Counted from the stretch's first letter, positions 29,032-39,903 are shown. The stretch is 64,000 nucleotides of DNA from Metaphire vulgaris (GCA_018105865.1 CM030836.1:5232983-5296982); one strand, 5' to 3'. Notes: generated by a model from the sequence alone, not told the origin. A program made the numbers and translations.

Positions 29032-30085
29032 AGTGGCGTAGCTAAGGAGGGGTTTGGGGATTAAACCCCTTGGCTGCCGACGAAAAATTTGCTTCTTTCC
29101 CGTTATCCGGACCACAGTAGAGGGAAGGTGTATTTGGCTAGAGAGGCGTTATGGTCAGGGTTAGGTTAGGGACTTAGGGTAAGGGTTAGGTTAGGGTCAG
29201 GTTCCCGACCGAAAGGCCATTACACTTCACTGGGGTCCGGATAACGGGAAAGTACCCAAAACATTTTTTACCTGCTTTCCCATACATTTTTCATTTTGGG
29301 ACGCGATTTTGGGGGTTAACCCCCTTGGCTGCCTGCCGACCGAAAACATTTGAAAGTGCCATAAAAACTAGAAAGAATGCAAAGGGGCTGTCCATTAATT
29401 ATGTCAACAATTTTTGGGCAATTTTTGACCCCTCCTCCTTGTCAACAACTGTCAACTTTCAGTTAACCCCCTCCATATTTACGTCAAAAACTTGACCCCC
29501 CTAGGATCAATGACAGGTCCCAATAACAAGGTTATTATTTTTGGGGCTGTCAATTAATTATGTCAACAATTTTTGGGAAATTTTTGACCCCCTCCCCTTG
29601 TCAACAACTGTCAACTTTCAGTTAACCCCTCCCCATAATTACGTCAAAAACTTGACACCCCAGGATCAATGACAGGTCCCATAACAAGGTTAATATTTTT
29701 TGTGATGATAACCATTTTCCCCCTTTTTTGCTCGTCGTGTCAAAATGTGATGGTTATGACCTTTTTTGCCATGCTTTTTTCCATTATAATAAGTAGTATT
29801 CCATGAAATTTTCTAGTTTTTGATTATTTGTAAAAAGTGAAATTGTTGACGTCAACTTCTCTTGGCCCCCTGTCAACAACTGTCAAACTTTTTCAAACCC
29901 CTCCCCCTAGATTGTTGACGTAATTAATGGACAGCCCCAAAGGTGTCATCAGGGAGGTGACCACCTTTTTTGCTTGTCAGCTTCTAAAACAATTAGAGTA
30001 GGTTTTTTGCTTGTCAAGAATTTTTTCAAAAGTTTAGTCACAATCGAGACCAACCCCCCCTTCCGGAAATCCTGGCTACGCCACT
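29032..30085. mobile_element. hAT-like TIR element with nested Harbinger-like MITE
   Basis: Ends are AGTGGCGTAGC, inverted (GCTACGCCACT at the right). A second GTTATCCGGACC inverted pair lies inside (~29101 and ~29230). The nested MITE is 29394-29938. No TSD was verified. Confidence 0.6.
29394..29938. mobile_element. Harbinger-like MITE with tandem-duplicated left part
   Basis: It starts GGGGCTGTCCATTAATTA and restarts at 29543 with GGGGCTGTCAATTAATTA. The right end is the inverse (ACAGCCCC at 29938). It is the same family as 27903-28315. Confidence 0.75.
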
Positions 30086-30639
30086 CAATATTGTTTTCTT
30101 TTAAAATTTTGTTGTGTAAATTTTTCAGAAATGTTTTCTTTTATGGACCCCGTTGAACCCCATAGGCCCGAACAATGTGCCGGCTGTGCCCTGTCTCCTC
30201 ATGCATGGCTTTGTTAATGACAATTAAGATATTGGAGTTAACAGCAAAGAAATACAGTACTTCGGTTACATTACGCGGCTTAACAGGTTTCACTATGGAT
30301 CCAATTATTCCATTTCACGCATCTCGATCGATCGCATCTCCTGAGCAATGATATTTTCATGCAATCTTTACGAGGCCATTTGATGACGCAACGGGAATCG
30401 TAACACTAAACCACGATTAAGATTAATTCGATCGTTTCCGTCGACCGATGGCTGCAGCCGAAGAACACAATTGTGTTTTTCTTGATCACGGTCTTCGCCG
30501 CCGCCACCGCCGGATTTCCTTTGTGTATTGTCGCGAACCCATCATTACCTTGCCTACAAACGTGTTACTGTTCTCTGTGGACAGTTGTGACCAGATGTTA
30601 AACTAAGGCTCGTCTCAGTGTTTTATACAGACTCCGGAC

Positions 30640-30780
30640 CTTTAGGGGGAAAATTGACTTGGCTGGAGGAGAAGAGACACAGTTCAACGCAAAAATGTGT
30701 GTCAGTGCTGGGTTTTGTGGGAAGGGGAGAGGGGGCTTTGTGGGAAGGAGTATCTCCCCATAACAGGCCTGGATAAAATA
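30640..30780 (-). repeat. Dispersed repeat, inverse of 23515-23645
   Basis: The same blocks in opposite orientation: TGACTTGGCTGGAGGAGAAG, TCAGTGCTG and GGGGAGA. Confidence 0.65.
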
Positions 30781-31049
30781 CTGGCTCGTCTCATCACATC
30801 TTCTCACTAACGATAACAGCTGCCTGCAGGACTGACAGTCGTCATCGGCGACTTTACGCTATGCAACAAACAGTTTCTTCGTATTAATTCGTAAATTTGT
30901 TGTAGGACTACATGTCCACACGCTGCACGAACCAATGACGTCGCTGGCATGAGGCTGTTTTCCGTAATCGTCACTTCTTCTCTGCCGTAACGTAGAAATT
31001 AGAATCTACTCAGAAAACACAGTATTTGTTTCCACTGAGTCATCTAAAT

Positions 31050-31413
31050 TAGGGATGTGAGCTCTGAAATTTCCGGAAATTTACTCCGGAATAATTCCGG
31101 AGTAAATTTCCGGAAAAATAGCGGTACTTTTCTGGAATAATTCCGGAAAAGTTGATTGTTATTTATTATTATTATTACTGTTTATTCTTATTAGTTATTA
31201 TTATTTATTAATATTACTACTATTTACTATTTTTTTATTATCATTATTACTATTTATTACTATTCATTTGTTGGGCATTTGTTAACAACTGTCAGTATTG
31301 TAGCGCTATATAATGTTTTTATGGACATGCATGCGGCGCTTTCGGTTGCATTTTTCCGGAAATTTCCGGAATAATTCCGGGCATTCTACTTTTCCGGAAA
31401 AGTTACAACCCTA
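31050..31413. mobile_element. hAT MITE rich in TTCCGGAA
   Basis: Ends are TAGGGATGT and, inverted, TAGGGTTGT. Flanks ATCTAAAT and ATCTAAAC match 7 of 8. The subterminal regions are packed with TTCCGGAA/AATTCCGG palindromes. Confidence 0.82.
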
Positions 31414-31678
31414 ATCTAAACTCACCGCGGACCCTTCTAATGGCACGAGAGATCCCATCCTTCCTACCGTCATCGCCCGTTCTCCCTCCTCCTCCTCCCC
31501 GTCTAATAGGCTTACATAAGATTATAATCTTATTCAACATTAACACAGATTTAGGTCAATTTAAGAGTCTAACACTCGCTAAAATAATTCAAACGCAGTA
31601 AGGCTAAAAATAGAACTAAGCATTAAATACTCAAAGGTTAACAGATCTAATCTATCCGAATGTATGCGTTTGTATGGA

Positions 31679-31681
<3 letters not shown>

Positions 31682-31722
<41 letters not shown>
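31682..31722. repeat. (AT)n microsatellite
   Basis: Pure AT array. Confidence 0.95.
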
Positions 31723-31725
<3 letters not shown>

Positions 31726-31892
31726 TAGGCCCCTATTCACATGTATTTATGTATGAACGAATGAACGGACGGACGGACAGATGGAAGGATGGATGTTTTA
31801 TGTCTTTAGACTGAAAGCAACATGAAGGGTGATAGTGACAAGTGACCAATCAGTGCATTAGGCCTATATCATGCAACTATAGATTGATTCTA

Positions 31893-31893
<1 letters not shown>

Positions 31894-31935
<42 letters not shown>
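31894..31935. repeat. (GAT)n microsatellite
   Basis: About 13 GAT units. Confidence 0.95.
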
Positions 31936-32135
31936 CGACGACTATTACTAAGACAAAGACAGACGGTGACGGCGCGATTACAACGACAGCGATGCTGTCT
32001 GACGTTGATGATGAAGACGACATAAACGTGATGACTCTTTAACGTTGTTGCTGCTATTTATGATGATAATTGCAACTGTCACGACGTCAAAGGTTTGGCT
32101 ATGATATAATGATAGTGATGTTGATGTTGATCAAA

Positions 32136-32460
32136 CAGTGTTTATTCTAGCCACCTTGACATTGGGGGGGCAGTTTGAAATGTTTGGGGGAAGAAAGTTG
32201 GTCTCCCCAAAAACCTTGACGAGCAAAAAAAGGTAATCACATCCTTCCTTATCTTTCTTCCCCTTCTTCTCCACATGCTCTAATGCTCTTCTGAATAAAT
32301 TATGGTCATATCCTTATATACTTATGTTTTCTCCTCTCCTAAAAAAAACTTTTTGGGGGAGAAATTTCCATCTCCCAATGCAACATATAGAAATTTTGGG
32401 GAATTTTCAAACTTTTTGGAATCCCCAAAAAAAAAAGAAAGGGCCTAAAATAAACACTGC
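32136..32460. mobile_element. hAT MITE with 8-bp TSD
   Basis: Ends are CAGTGTTTATTCTAG and, inverted, CAGTGTTTATTTTAG. TGATCAAA occurs at 32128-32135 and 32461-32468. It is the same family as 60160-60464. Confidence 0.85.
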
Positions 32461-32714
32461 TGATCAAATTTCTCTGAAAGGCAGTTGACAACCTGTTATT
32501 TGTATTCAGCGGCAAAAACGATACCCGTATGAATACGGCAATGGCTTTCCGGTTCCTAGTAAAGTCTACAAACAATCTATTAAATCCTGTGGCAACACGT
32601 ATCCCTATTTCTTGAAAAAATTCGTCGACAGCGACACATGAACTGCGAAGCCATAGAAAGTTCAACGAAAAGCGAATGGCTGCTTTGAATAGAGGCAGAC
32701 GTAACTGCTGTTTC

Positions 32715-32900
32715 CAGGGGCGTAGCGACGGGGGTATATCGGTATATATACCCCCCCCCCCAATCAGTCTACCTTAAAGTTTTTTATGTGATTTACATGT
32801 GGTTATATGTGGTTTATATGGTTTATGTGGGTTATAGTTCAGATTTATACCACCCAAAATATTTATACCCTCCCAAATCAAATTCCTGGCTACGCCCCTG
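32715..32900. mobile_element. hAT MITE just downstream of the GPCR stop
   Basis: Ends are CAGGGGCGTAGC, inverted. Flanks GCTGTTTC and GCTGTCTC match 7 of 8. It lies 29 bases past the GPCR stop codon, so it probably sits in the 3'UTR. Confidence 0.85.
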
Positions 32901-32929
32901 GCTGTCTCCACTGCAGTTGTCGCCTTCAG

Positions 32930-34177
32930 CTAAAGTCCAGTTTCGGTGGCCGTGATTCGCCTCTGGTTGTTCCTCTGTCTGCCGTTGTATCTCTGCTCGG
33001 CGCTGTCCTTCCTCTCCGGATGGCGACGACATAGGATGACGTCACGGAACGTCTGACGGAAGTGAACGTTAAGGATGCAGTAGAGAAGGAAGTTGACGGC
33101 GAAGTTGATGAGAGGAAGGAAGTTGAAGATCTTCGTCGAAGTCTTGAATATGAGAAACCCGGACGTGGAATCGATGTGCTCTCGAAAGAAGTTCACTATC
33201 TCCGACGGAGTCACGAGCACGATGAAGAGCACGATGAGGGCGATCAGGGTCGGCGTGATCCGATGACGGGACTCGGCGCGCGTCTGAAGCGCCTGCGGGG
33301 CGGCCATCGAACGCTTCTGCAGCCGATGCGATCGCCGCAGCGCCCAGACCAGGCAGACGTTACAGCCGGTCAGAATCAGCAGCGGACCGAAGATGCCGAC
33401 GATCGAAGTGACGATGCTGTAGGTGAACACGAAGACCTTGTCGTTGTACAGCGCTCCGATCTGCTTGACGTGGTAGAAGCAGGGACACCGCAGCGGGCTG
33501 ACCGTCGACGCAGTTATGCCCGACTCGCTGCAGGGGTGTCGGGTGGGGACGTAGTGCCAGAAGCGAGGGAGATTCAAGATCAGCGAACCAACGAAGTCTC
33601 CGACGAGGACGGCTCTCGTCCCACGGAGACCGATGAAGACGCGAGCGTGCATCGGACGACAGACGACCAGGTAGCGGCTGATGGCCATCGTCACCGTCAG
33701 CCAGGTGCCGCTGAGAAGGAAAATGTTCATCAGCGCCTCCTGATAGGTGGAGAAGTAGAGAGCAAAGAGTCGGTCGTACGGGGTGTAGACCACTCGACTG
33801 GGAACGACGGAGGAAGCGAAGAGGTAGAGGGCGCAGATGATCATGTCGGACAGGGCGAGGGCCACGAGCCCCATCTGAGCGGACTTCTCCATATGATCCA
33901 TCGATCGGCTCAGGCGCTTCCGGGTCAAGACGATCAGGTTCAGGAGGTTCCCGACGATTCCGAAGGCGCTGACGACCGGGACGAAGACGCCGTCGATAGC
34001 GCCCTCCACTCGGTCGGAGCTGAGACGCTCCGCTTCGTTCAAGGCGTTCAGGGCGCGCGTGATCGTCTCCAGGTATTCGTCGCACGCAGGCGGACTTCCG
34101 TTTGACGGAGACGACGGAAATGACGTCATCACTTCCGTTTGGAAGTCTTCGTCGATGGTTGCGTAGGAGATTAACAT
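32930..34177 (-). CDS. Intronless class A (rhodopsin-family) GPCR, peptide-receptor-like
   Basis: A single open frame of 415 residues. I start at the ATG at 34177 because the longer frame opens with TTG. Seven hydrophobic segments are visible. TM1 contains GNLLN (N77) and TM2 contains LALSD (D111). TM3 ends in SRY (167-169) instead of D/ERY. TM6 has LFIVLVTP (P324) and TM7 has NFAVNFLLY (358-366), an NPxxY variant with Phe for Pro. One N-glycosylation sequon, NGS at residue 26, lies in the N-terminal tail. The cytoplasmic tail is basic. The usual TM3 disulfide cysteine is not at its expected place, although the second extracellular loop has CPC. The NFLLY ending and TM6 pattern recall FMRFamide-receptor/GPR139-type peptide receptors, but no ligand is assigned. 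The gene is GC-rich against AT-rich flanks, and no intron is needed. Confidence 0.88.
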   Translation of the reverse strand: MLISYATIDEDFQTEVMTSFPSSPSNGSPPACDEYLETITRALNALNEAERLSSDRVEGAIDGVFVPVVSAFGIVGNLLNLIVLTRKRLSRSMDHMEKSAQMGLVALALSDMIICALYLFASSVVPSRVVYTPYDRLFALYFSTYQEALMNIFLLSGTWLTVTMAISRYLVVCRPMHARVFIGLRGTRAVLVGDFVGSLILNLPRFWHYVPTRHPCSESGITASTVSPLRCPCFYHVKQIGALYNDKVFVFTYSIVTSIVGIFGPLLILTGCNVCLVWALRRSHRLQKRSMAAPQALQTRAESRHRITPTLIALIVLFIVLVTPSEIVNFFREHIDSTSGFLIFKTSTKIFNFLPLINFAVNFLLYCILNVHFRQTFRDVILCRRHPERKDSAEQRYNGRQRNNQRRITATETGL

Positions 34178-34204
34178 CTGACCAATCAAATACAACCCCT
34201 GAAT

Positions 34205-34285
34205 TGTCCCATTTTATTGTATTTAGACAACTTATATAGCGCCGTAATCATAGCAAAGGTCAATGTCAAAATCGTGTATTGAAAT
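34205..34285 (-). mobile_element. CR1-like LINE 3' tail, antisense, upstream of the GPCR
   Basis: TTTAGACAACTTATATAGCG and GCAAAGGTCAATGTCAAA match the shared tail on the reverse strand. It begins about 28 bases upstream of the GPCR ATG. Confidence 0.65.
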
Positions 34286-34294
34286 TGCCTAAAG

Positions 34295-34514
34295 CAGGCC
34301 CTCCGAGAGGGGCAGGGGGCAACTGCACAGGGGCCCGGCGGTCTGGGGGGCCCGGGCCGATGATGAATATGTATAAATAATAATAATATGAAAAATAGCA
34401 CTAAATTAGAGGGGCCCGGCGAGCAAAAGGGGGATGAAAAGGCCGACAACCAAAAAAAGGTTGTCAAGAAATTTTATTCAGCACAGGGGCTCGGAATGTC
34501 TCTCGGCGGGCCTG
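34295..34514. mobile_element. hAT MITE with perfect 8-bp TSD
   Basis: Ends are CAGGCCCTCCGAGAG and, inverted, CAGGCCCGCCGAGAG. TSD GCCTAAAG is exact at 34287-34294 and 34515-34522. Length is 220 bp. Confidence 0.9.
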
Positions 34515-34900
34515 GCCTAAAGGCAAACCATTATACTTACTAATACCTTCAGTTACCCTACTTTGCGCTTTCTATTCAATATCTAGTTTCTGAAGCAGCC
34601 TGAGCAAATTAAGAGAATTAAGATCATTTATTTGACCCAATAAATATCGACTAAGACCATTAATTGCATCAATTTGTCAGCAAAATGTTACCAACGACAA
34701 ATTTTGGGTGTCTCCCGGCACTTTTTGAAGAAATGTTCGAAAGACTGGTTATACCAGGAATGCTAGCAACTTAACAAGGACTCAACCCTCAAGGTCACGA
34801 CAGACCAAGGACTTAAAATTTAGCAAGGACTTGAAAAGCCACGTTTTGTTCTGCTAGTTAGACTGCTTTTAATGCCAGGATTTATAGACCAGACTATTAA

Positions 34901-36100
34901 TATATACTACATATTGTTGATGCCATATCGAATGATCGAGTCGCTCTCCTCTGCCTTCTGGACCTATCGGCAGCCTTCGATACTGTCGATCACGAGATTA
35001 TGGTTCGACGACTGGAGCTTTCTTACGGCATCAAGGGAGGAACCCTCAAGTGGCTGCAAGACTACCTAACCGATCGCACGCAGTCGGTATGGTGGAACGG
35101 GGTCATGTCCTCACCGCGTCCTGTTCTCAGTGGCGTGCCGCAGGGGTCTGTGCTAGGCCCGCCCCTGTTTATTCTGTATGTCGCAGACATCGGACGGATT
35201 GTCGATGAGTGCGGGCTAGACCCTCATGCTTACGCAGATGATGTACAGATCCTCGCCTCTTGCCCTGCCAAAGACATGGAACAACTACGTGACCGCGTCA
35301 CAGCGTGCATAGCCAAAATCAAACTCTGGACTGAGGCAAATCGTCTGGCTCTCAATCCCGCCAAGACGGAAGTTCTCTGGATTACCACCCCAAGGAAGAC
35401 GCATCTAATTAGCCATGCGCCGCTCGTCATCGATCGGATCCCTATTGTCCCGTCGACCGAGGTCCGCCTTCTCGGAGTTCTATTAGACGAGTCGCTGTCA
35501 TTCCGCAACCACATCGGCATCGTCGCTCGCAATTCCTTCTACCAGCTCCGGCGGATTAGAGCGATAAGAAGACACATACCTGCGTCTGCTGCGACCCAGC
35601 TCGTGCGGGCACTGGTGCTTACGAGAATAGACTATTGTAATAGTATACTACTCGGAACGCCATACTACCAGCTCAATCGTCTGCAGATGGTCTTGAACGC
35701 TTCCGCCCGAGTGATCTTTCAGACCAGGTGGTGTGAGCACGTCACTCCCCAACTTCGGGACAGACTACACTGGCTACGCATTCCGGAGCGGGTAATCTAC
35801 AAGAGGTGCTGGTTCACGTTCAGAGCACTCTACGACCCGTTCTGCCCAGACTATCTATCGGTGCTTCTTCGAAAGCCTCCATCCACAGAAGGTCGCTTGC
35901 GGCTCAGATCCTCCAGTCGGGTCCGACTGATGGTGCCTCCTCCCTCGAAAACAGCCAAACTGGGGGAGCGTTCTGTTACTCGAGGGAACCCGGCTCTCTG
36001 GAACGCGTTACCAGACAGTGTCACCAACGCGACCAACTTGGAAACATTCGCTAAGAAACTAAAAACGCACTTGTTCGGACACTCTTTTAATTCAATGTAA
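34901..36100 (+). CDS. CR1-like LINE reverse transcriptase, 5'-truncated open frame
   Basis: The frame is open from 34901 (a stop lies just before) to TAA at 36098-36100, about 399 codons without a break. It encodes LLCLLDLSAAFDTVDHEI (RT motif A), SGVPQGSVLGP (motif B), HAYADDVQI (motif C with catalytic ADD), LNPAKTEVLW, RLLGVLLD and the C-terminal RGNPALWNALPDSV and KLKTHLF. The endonuclease and the N-terminal RT part are absent, so the copy cannot move by itself. The lack of stops suggests it is a young insertion. Internal ATG at 35000 is unlikely to be a natural start. Confidence 0.9.
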   Translation, partial: YILHIVDAISNDRVALLCLLDLSAAFDTVDHEIMVRRLELSYGIKGGTLKWLQDYLTDRTQSVWWNGVMSSPRPVLSGVPQGSVLGPPLFILYVADIGRIVDECGLDPHAYADDVQILASCPAKDMEQLRDRVTACIAKIKLWTEANRLALNPAKTEVLWITTPRKTHLISHAPLVIDRIPIVPSTEVRLLGVLLDESLSFRNHIGIVARNSFYQLRRIRAIRRHIPASAATQLVRALVLTRIDYCNSILLGTPYYQLNRLQMVLNASARVIFQTRWCEHVTPQLRDRLHWLRIPERVIYKRCWFTFRALYDPFCPDYLSVLLRKPPSTEGRLRLRSSSRVRLMVPPPSKTAKLGERSVTRGNPALWNALPDSVTNATNLETFAKKLKTHLFGHSFNSM

Positions 36101-36152
36101 AGCACTCTTGACTCTAGCCCGCTAGGACAATAGCGCTATATAAATTAGCCTA

Positions 36153-36182
<30 letters not shown>
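36101..36182 (+). mobile_element. LINE 3'UTR and tail
   Basis: CACTCTTGACTCTAGCCCGC, AATAGCGCTATATAAATTAG, then (ACTA)n. This tail recurs across the window in both orientations and is the likely template recognised by the reverse transcriptase. Confidence 0.85.
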
Positions 36183-36184
<2 letters not shown>

Positions 36185-37539
36185 GCATAGAGTTGATACA
36201 CGAAGCATGAAACAGACTACAGATTGTTCCTTTGCATAGTCATTCAGCCATTCACTAATAGTAATTAAGTCAGAGTTGCATTTTAGAAAGACCAATGTTT
36301 CCAACAAGAAATCAGTCATTTAGCCCTATGAAGAAACATTCGAATTAAAATCATACTTAATTCTTGTGTCTCCGTCTTCATTGAGTCAAATAGAGTTAGG
36401 ATTGTCAATATATTCCGTTTCAATGTTATCCTACAGCGTTCGAAATGCGATATCTGTCAGTCATTTCAAACAATGTACACAGTCTTTCGAAACGTTCCTC
36501 TGCGCTGCTGATCTGTATCTGTCACTGTATTGGTCACACACATATATAATTATTATGGCCTTATGAACGTGAGTTCATGCTGGACATACGGTTTATGTTC
36601 GATTGTAAAGACCATTAGGCCAAATTATTGTCTAATCGCTATTATACCGGTAGTTTCGAGGACTTTGTTTGAGCCTCCCAGTGTTTAGAGCAATTTGTAA
36701 TTGCTTTATCATGAGACTTCTGATAGTTGAATGCCTGTTCTGAATTACGCCAATCATCGTTTTCGTTAGTTTATAGAAGACTAGGAGCAGTGGCGGTTCC
36801 ACGTGGGGATGAGTGGGGATGCATCTCCCACCGGACTTTCTTTTGCTTTTAAAAGCTGAAATAAAAATTCTCTACAGCCTACCCTAGGAATTCTTCCTGG
36901 CTTTCGGATTCACTTACAAATATGCGCATCGCAAAGCGGCAGAAAGCGTTTATTATTTCAGTTGTTATTTTGAGATTCTTTCGTTCCAAACCGATTAGAG
37001 TCATGACGCAAAATGCGCAAATAAACTGCGACTCAAAAAGAGTTCTGACCATTCTAAACATCACGGTGTAACATAGAATAAGCCAACAATTTAGAAACAG
37101 CGTCGTCTCGGATAAATTTAAAGCAGGCAAATATAGAGTTTAAATGAGCTAGTCCAACTTACCCCACGTACGGGGCAACATGGACCCGTATGGATAAAAA
37201 TTCCAAATTCAATTTGGCACTAAAATAAACATGCTTAAGTTTTTATTTCTTGTGCGCTGTTTCATAACATTATATACTAGTCGTTGGTAGTATTAGTAAT
37301 TAATCGGATTAATATAAAGCATAAAAATATGGACTCAAAGTTAGCGAGTCCATCTTATCCCGCCTTCCCCTATATCTATATTTATTATTATATTATACAT
37401 TCATTTAGTACCTCCTAAAAGTATCCCTGACTTTCTGAGTGTTATCACAAATGCCACTAAGAATCCTTTATAATCACTATTTGTTAATACTTTCAGTCTT
37501 TCACCAATAAACGCGTTCAACTTCAAACAGTTGTTTATC
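36183..37539. other. Intergenic with one MITE fragment
   Basis: Bases 36788-36850 match the left end of the CAGTGGCGGTTCCACGTGGG family (full copies at 41425 and 50429). The rest shows nothing I can identify. Confidence 0.5.
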
Positions 37540-37640
37540 TAAGTAAGTAAGTAAGCAAGTAAAATCTCGTAAATTTATACAGCGCTTTGGAAAGTAGTAC
37601 AGTAGTAGCTGCCTATTCTTAAGCGCTTACTTAGATGATT
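37540..37640 (-). mobile_element. LINE 3' tail, antisense
   Basis: (AAGT)n followed by TTATACAGCGCTTTGGAAAG, the reverse of the family tail. Confidence 0.55.
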
Positions 37641-38270
37641 ATAGAATCCTACAAAGTAGACCAACGTTTCCTCATTGCCAAACAATTCACGGATTCTGTC
37701 ATTGAACAATTTTCCAGTAACACATATTCTCTTTTACTTCTGTTGCCTCTCTACAGAAAAACGCCTATATTTCCCAATTGTTATGGCCCAATATGCTTCT
37801 GTACGAAAACAAAAACAACTTCTTACCCTTGTCTAGTTGCTGCTATCAGATGTAGATCAGAAATTGAGGAAGCGTTCATTTCCCAGACACAAGCGCTGGT
37901 GAAAACTCTTGCAATCCGGCTTCTGTCCGTGTTTTAAAACTCTAAATCGGCGACGAAGGACACAAATCGCTGACTGCTGCATTTTTGCTAATAAATGCGA
38001 ACAGACAGTCCGCTGTTGGCAATTTTCTCACCCTGCAGTCGCAAAACTCCTTACCGCCAAAATTTGATCGTCGCTTGTTTGAATTTCTTCGAGTCAGCGG
38101 TTAAGCTGAGCATGGTCAGGTCGAGCCCTGTTAAATTTTGAGCTCTGGACCATAGTCCCCTATAGTTTTCAGTAATCAAGATCTCTGGTCAACTGAATGG
38201 TTTGACCTCTAAGTGGACTCATGCAGTCAAAGCTTTTACACTTCGCGTAAGTGCTGGAAATGCTTCTTAG

Positions 38271-38397
38271 CATGATTTAAAGTGGCTTAGGAGGCATTGC
38301 TGCCTGTGTGAAAGCCACTAGGGGCACTAACGGGGCTTGAACCCGCTCCGTCAGCCTGACGCTCCAGCACGTAACCCACTCTGCCATCTTCCGCCCC
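38271..38397 (-). mobile_element. Hairpin-tailed tRNA-derived SINE, copy 3
   Basis: On the minus strand: GGGGCGGAAGATGGCAGAGT, B box GGTTCAAGCCC, then AGTGGCTTTCACACAGGCAG and CCTCCTAAGCCACTTTAAAT. It is a full-length copy. Confidence 0.87.
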
Positions 38398-38639
38398 TTC
38401 TCATCGATGACTAAAGAAACTTCTCGAGCGTTTCGACGCATCTCCTTCTTCTTCTTCTCCGTTGTCGTCTTCGTCGTCGTCGTCGGCGCCATTAAATGCC
38501 CGTTGCGTTCGTCGCGATTTGAGAAGGTCTTCTTCGGTTGCGTTCTCTTAACCCACGGCATGCACATGCAGCGCTCTGCCTCCGGAATACGCCGGCAAAA
38601 ACAAACGCCATCTGGCGCTTGACTGAGCGATCGCCGCTG

Positions 38640-38642
<3 letters not shown>

Positions 38643-38729
<87 letters not shown>
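38643..38729. repeat. (TC)n(TA)n compound microsatellite
   Basis: About 52 bp of TC then 35 bp of TA. Confidence 0.96.
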
Positions 38730-38731
<2 letters not shown>

Positions 38732-38802
38732 TCCTATAAATTTATCGTCCACCAAACAGAACAGCGGCTCGTTATCTGCTTCCTAAAGCAGAGAGCAGTA
38801 GG

Positions 38803-38805
<3 letters not shown>

Positions 38806-38857
<52 letters not shown>
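38806..38857. repeat. (AT)n microsatellite
   Basis: Pure AT array. Confidence 0.95.
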
Positions 38858-38859
<2 letters not shown>

Positions 38860-38952
38860 CGTTGACAGCAGCTGCCAAACTGAAGAAAACTACTTTGGAT
38901 ATTGTTAGGTTACTACCCTTTTAAAAAAGAAACTGAAAGAGGGTTCTGAAAA

Positions 38953-39896
38953 CAGTGGCACAGTCAGGATTCCGGAATAGGGGACACATCTACATTCTCC
39001 ATTTCTCACGTAGAACTTCCAACTTTATTGCACTCTCCTCAATCTCATATGCCACCTACCCCTCCCAAAGCTACTCAGCGGTTTTGAGAGAATCCCTCGA
39101 CTGGTCAGAGACTCAGAGTTGCCCATGGGTTGGGTTAACCCATGGATTGGGTTGGGTCCAGATTTTGAAAAAAGTAATTGGTTGGGTTTTGTGAGTCTGT
39201 ACCTGTTAACCACGTGAAATATAGGTTTTCTGTTTACTGTTTTGATTGATTCTTGTATAATGTCATATTGTCTGCGCATGCGCTATGGCGCCATGTAGGT
39301 TGGCCTAGATTCCATCGTAAACAACGCAATCAATAGTCTGTATACACTGGACCATAGTAATTCAGATTGAACAAATTACGTAGACCTCTGTTATTGACTC
39401 TGAAAACATTCATTGAACCGGTCAAGACTGGTTGTCAATAGAAATATTAGTAAGATCTCTTTGTGGAATTTGATAATTCTTGGGGCTACAATTCAGTAGG
39501 CTACATTAGGCCTATACACTCGATAATGGCAATGGCAAATGATGTTGAGCGTACAGAATTGCTGCAATGGTGAGTCTTAATGAACACTTTCTTTATATGC
39601 TTCAATTAAGCTTATTTTTGAAAACTTTTGATTACCAGAAATTTCAACATTGATTATTTACCAGACATCGGATTGAATATATGTATGTTTTTAAAACGGC
39701 CATTGTACTTTCACGTTTTCGTCAGGTCGGGTTGAGTCGCGGTGTGTTGGGTTGGGTCCGCAGACAGAAATGTTATATGGGTTGGGTTGGAAAGTTGGTG
39801 GGTTGGGTTGGGTTTGGGTTAAAATCCCGACTCAAGGAAAACTCTGCTACTGGTCTCAGTCCGAATAGAGTGCCACCCCCCGAGGCTACGCCAATG
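38953..39896. mobile_element. hAT-like element with an inner TIR element of TTGGG repeats
   Basis: Outer ends are CAGTGGCACAGTCAGG and, inverted, CATTGGCGTAGCCTCGG. The inner pair CAGAGTT at 39114 and its inverse at 39846 encloses repeated GGGTTGGGTT blocks. TSDs are not clear. Confidence 0.5.
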
Positions 39897-39903
39897 CTGA
39901 AAG

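Noticed and set aside
33360..34085. Minus-strand frame of 241 codons in a second frame of the GPCR
   Set aside because: Arg/Pro-rich shadow of the GPCR gene with no recognisable motif.
33062..34105. Long plus-strand frame (347 codons) opposite the GPCR
   Set aside because: It is rich in Arg/Glu/Asp/Val with no domain, and mirrors the GC-rich codons of the real seven-helix frame on the other strand.
37635..37937. Plus-strand frame of 100 codons
   Set aside because: Composition is ordinary and no motif is visible; too short to claim without other support.
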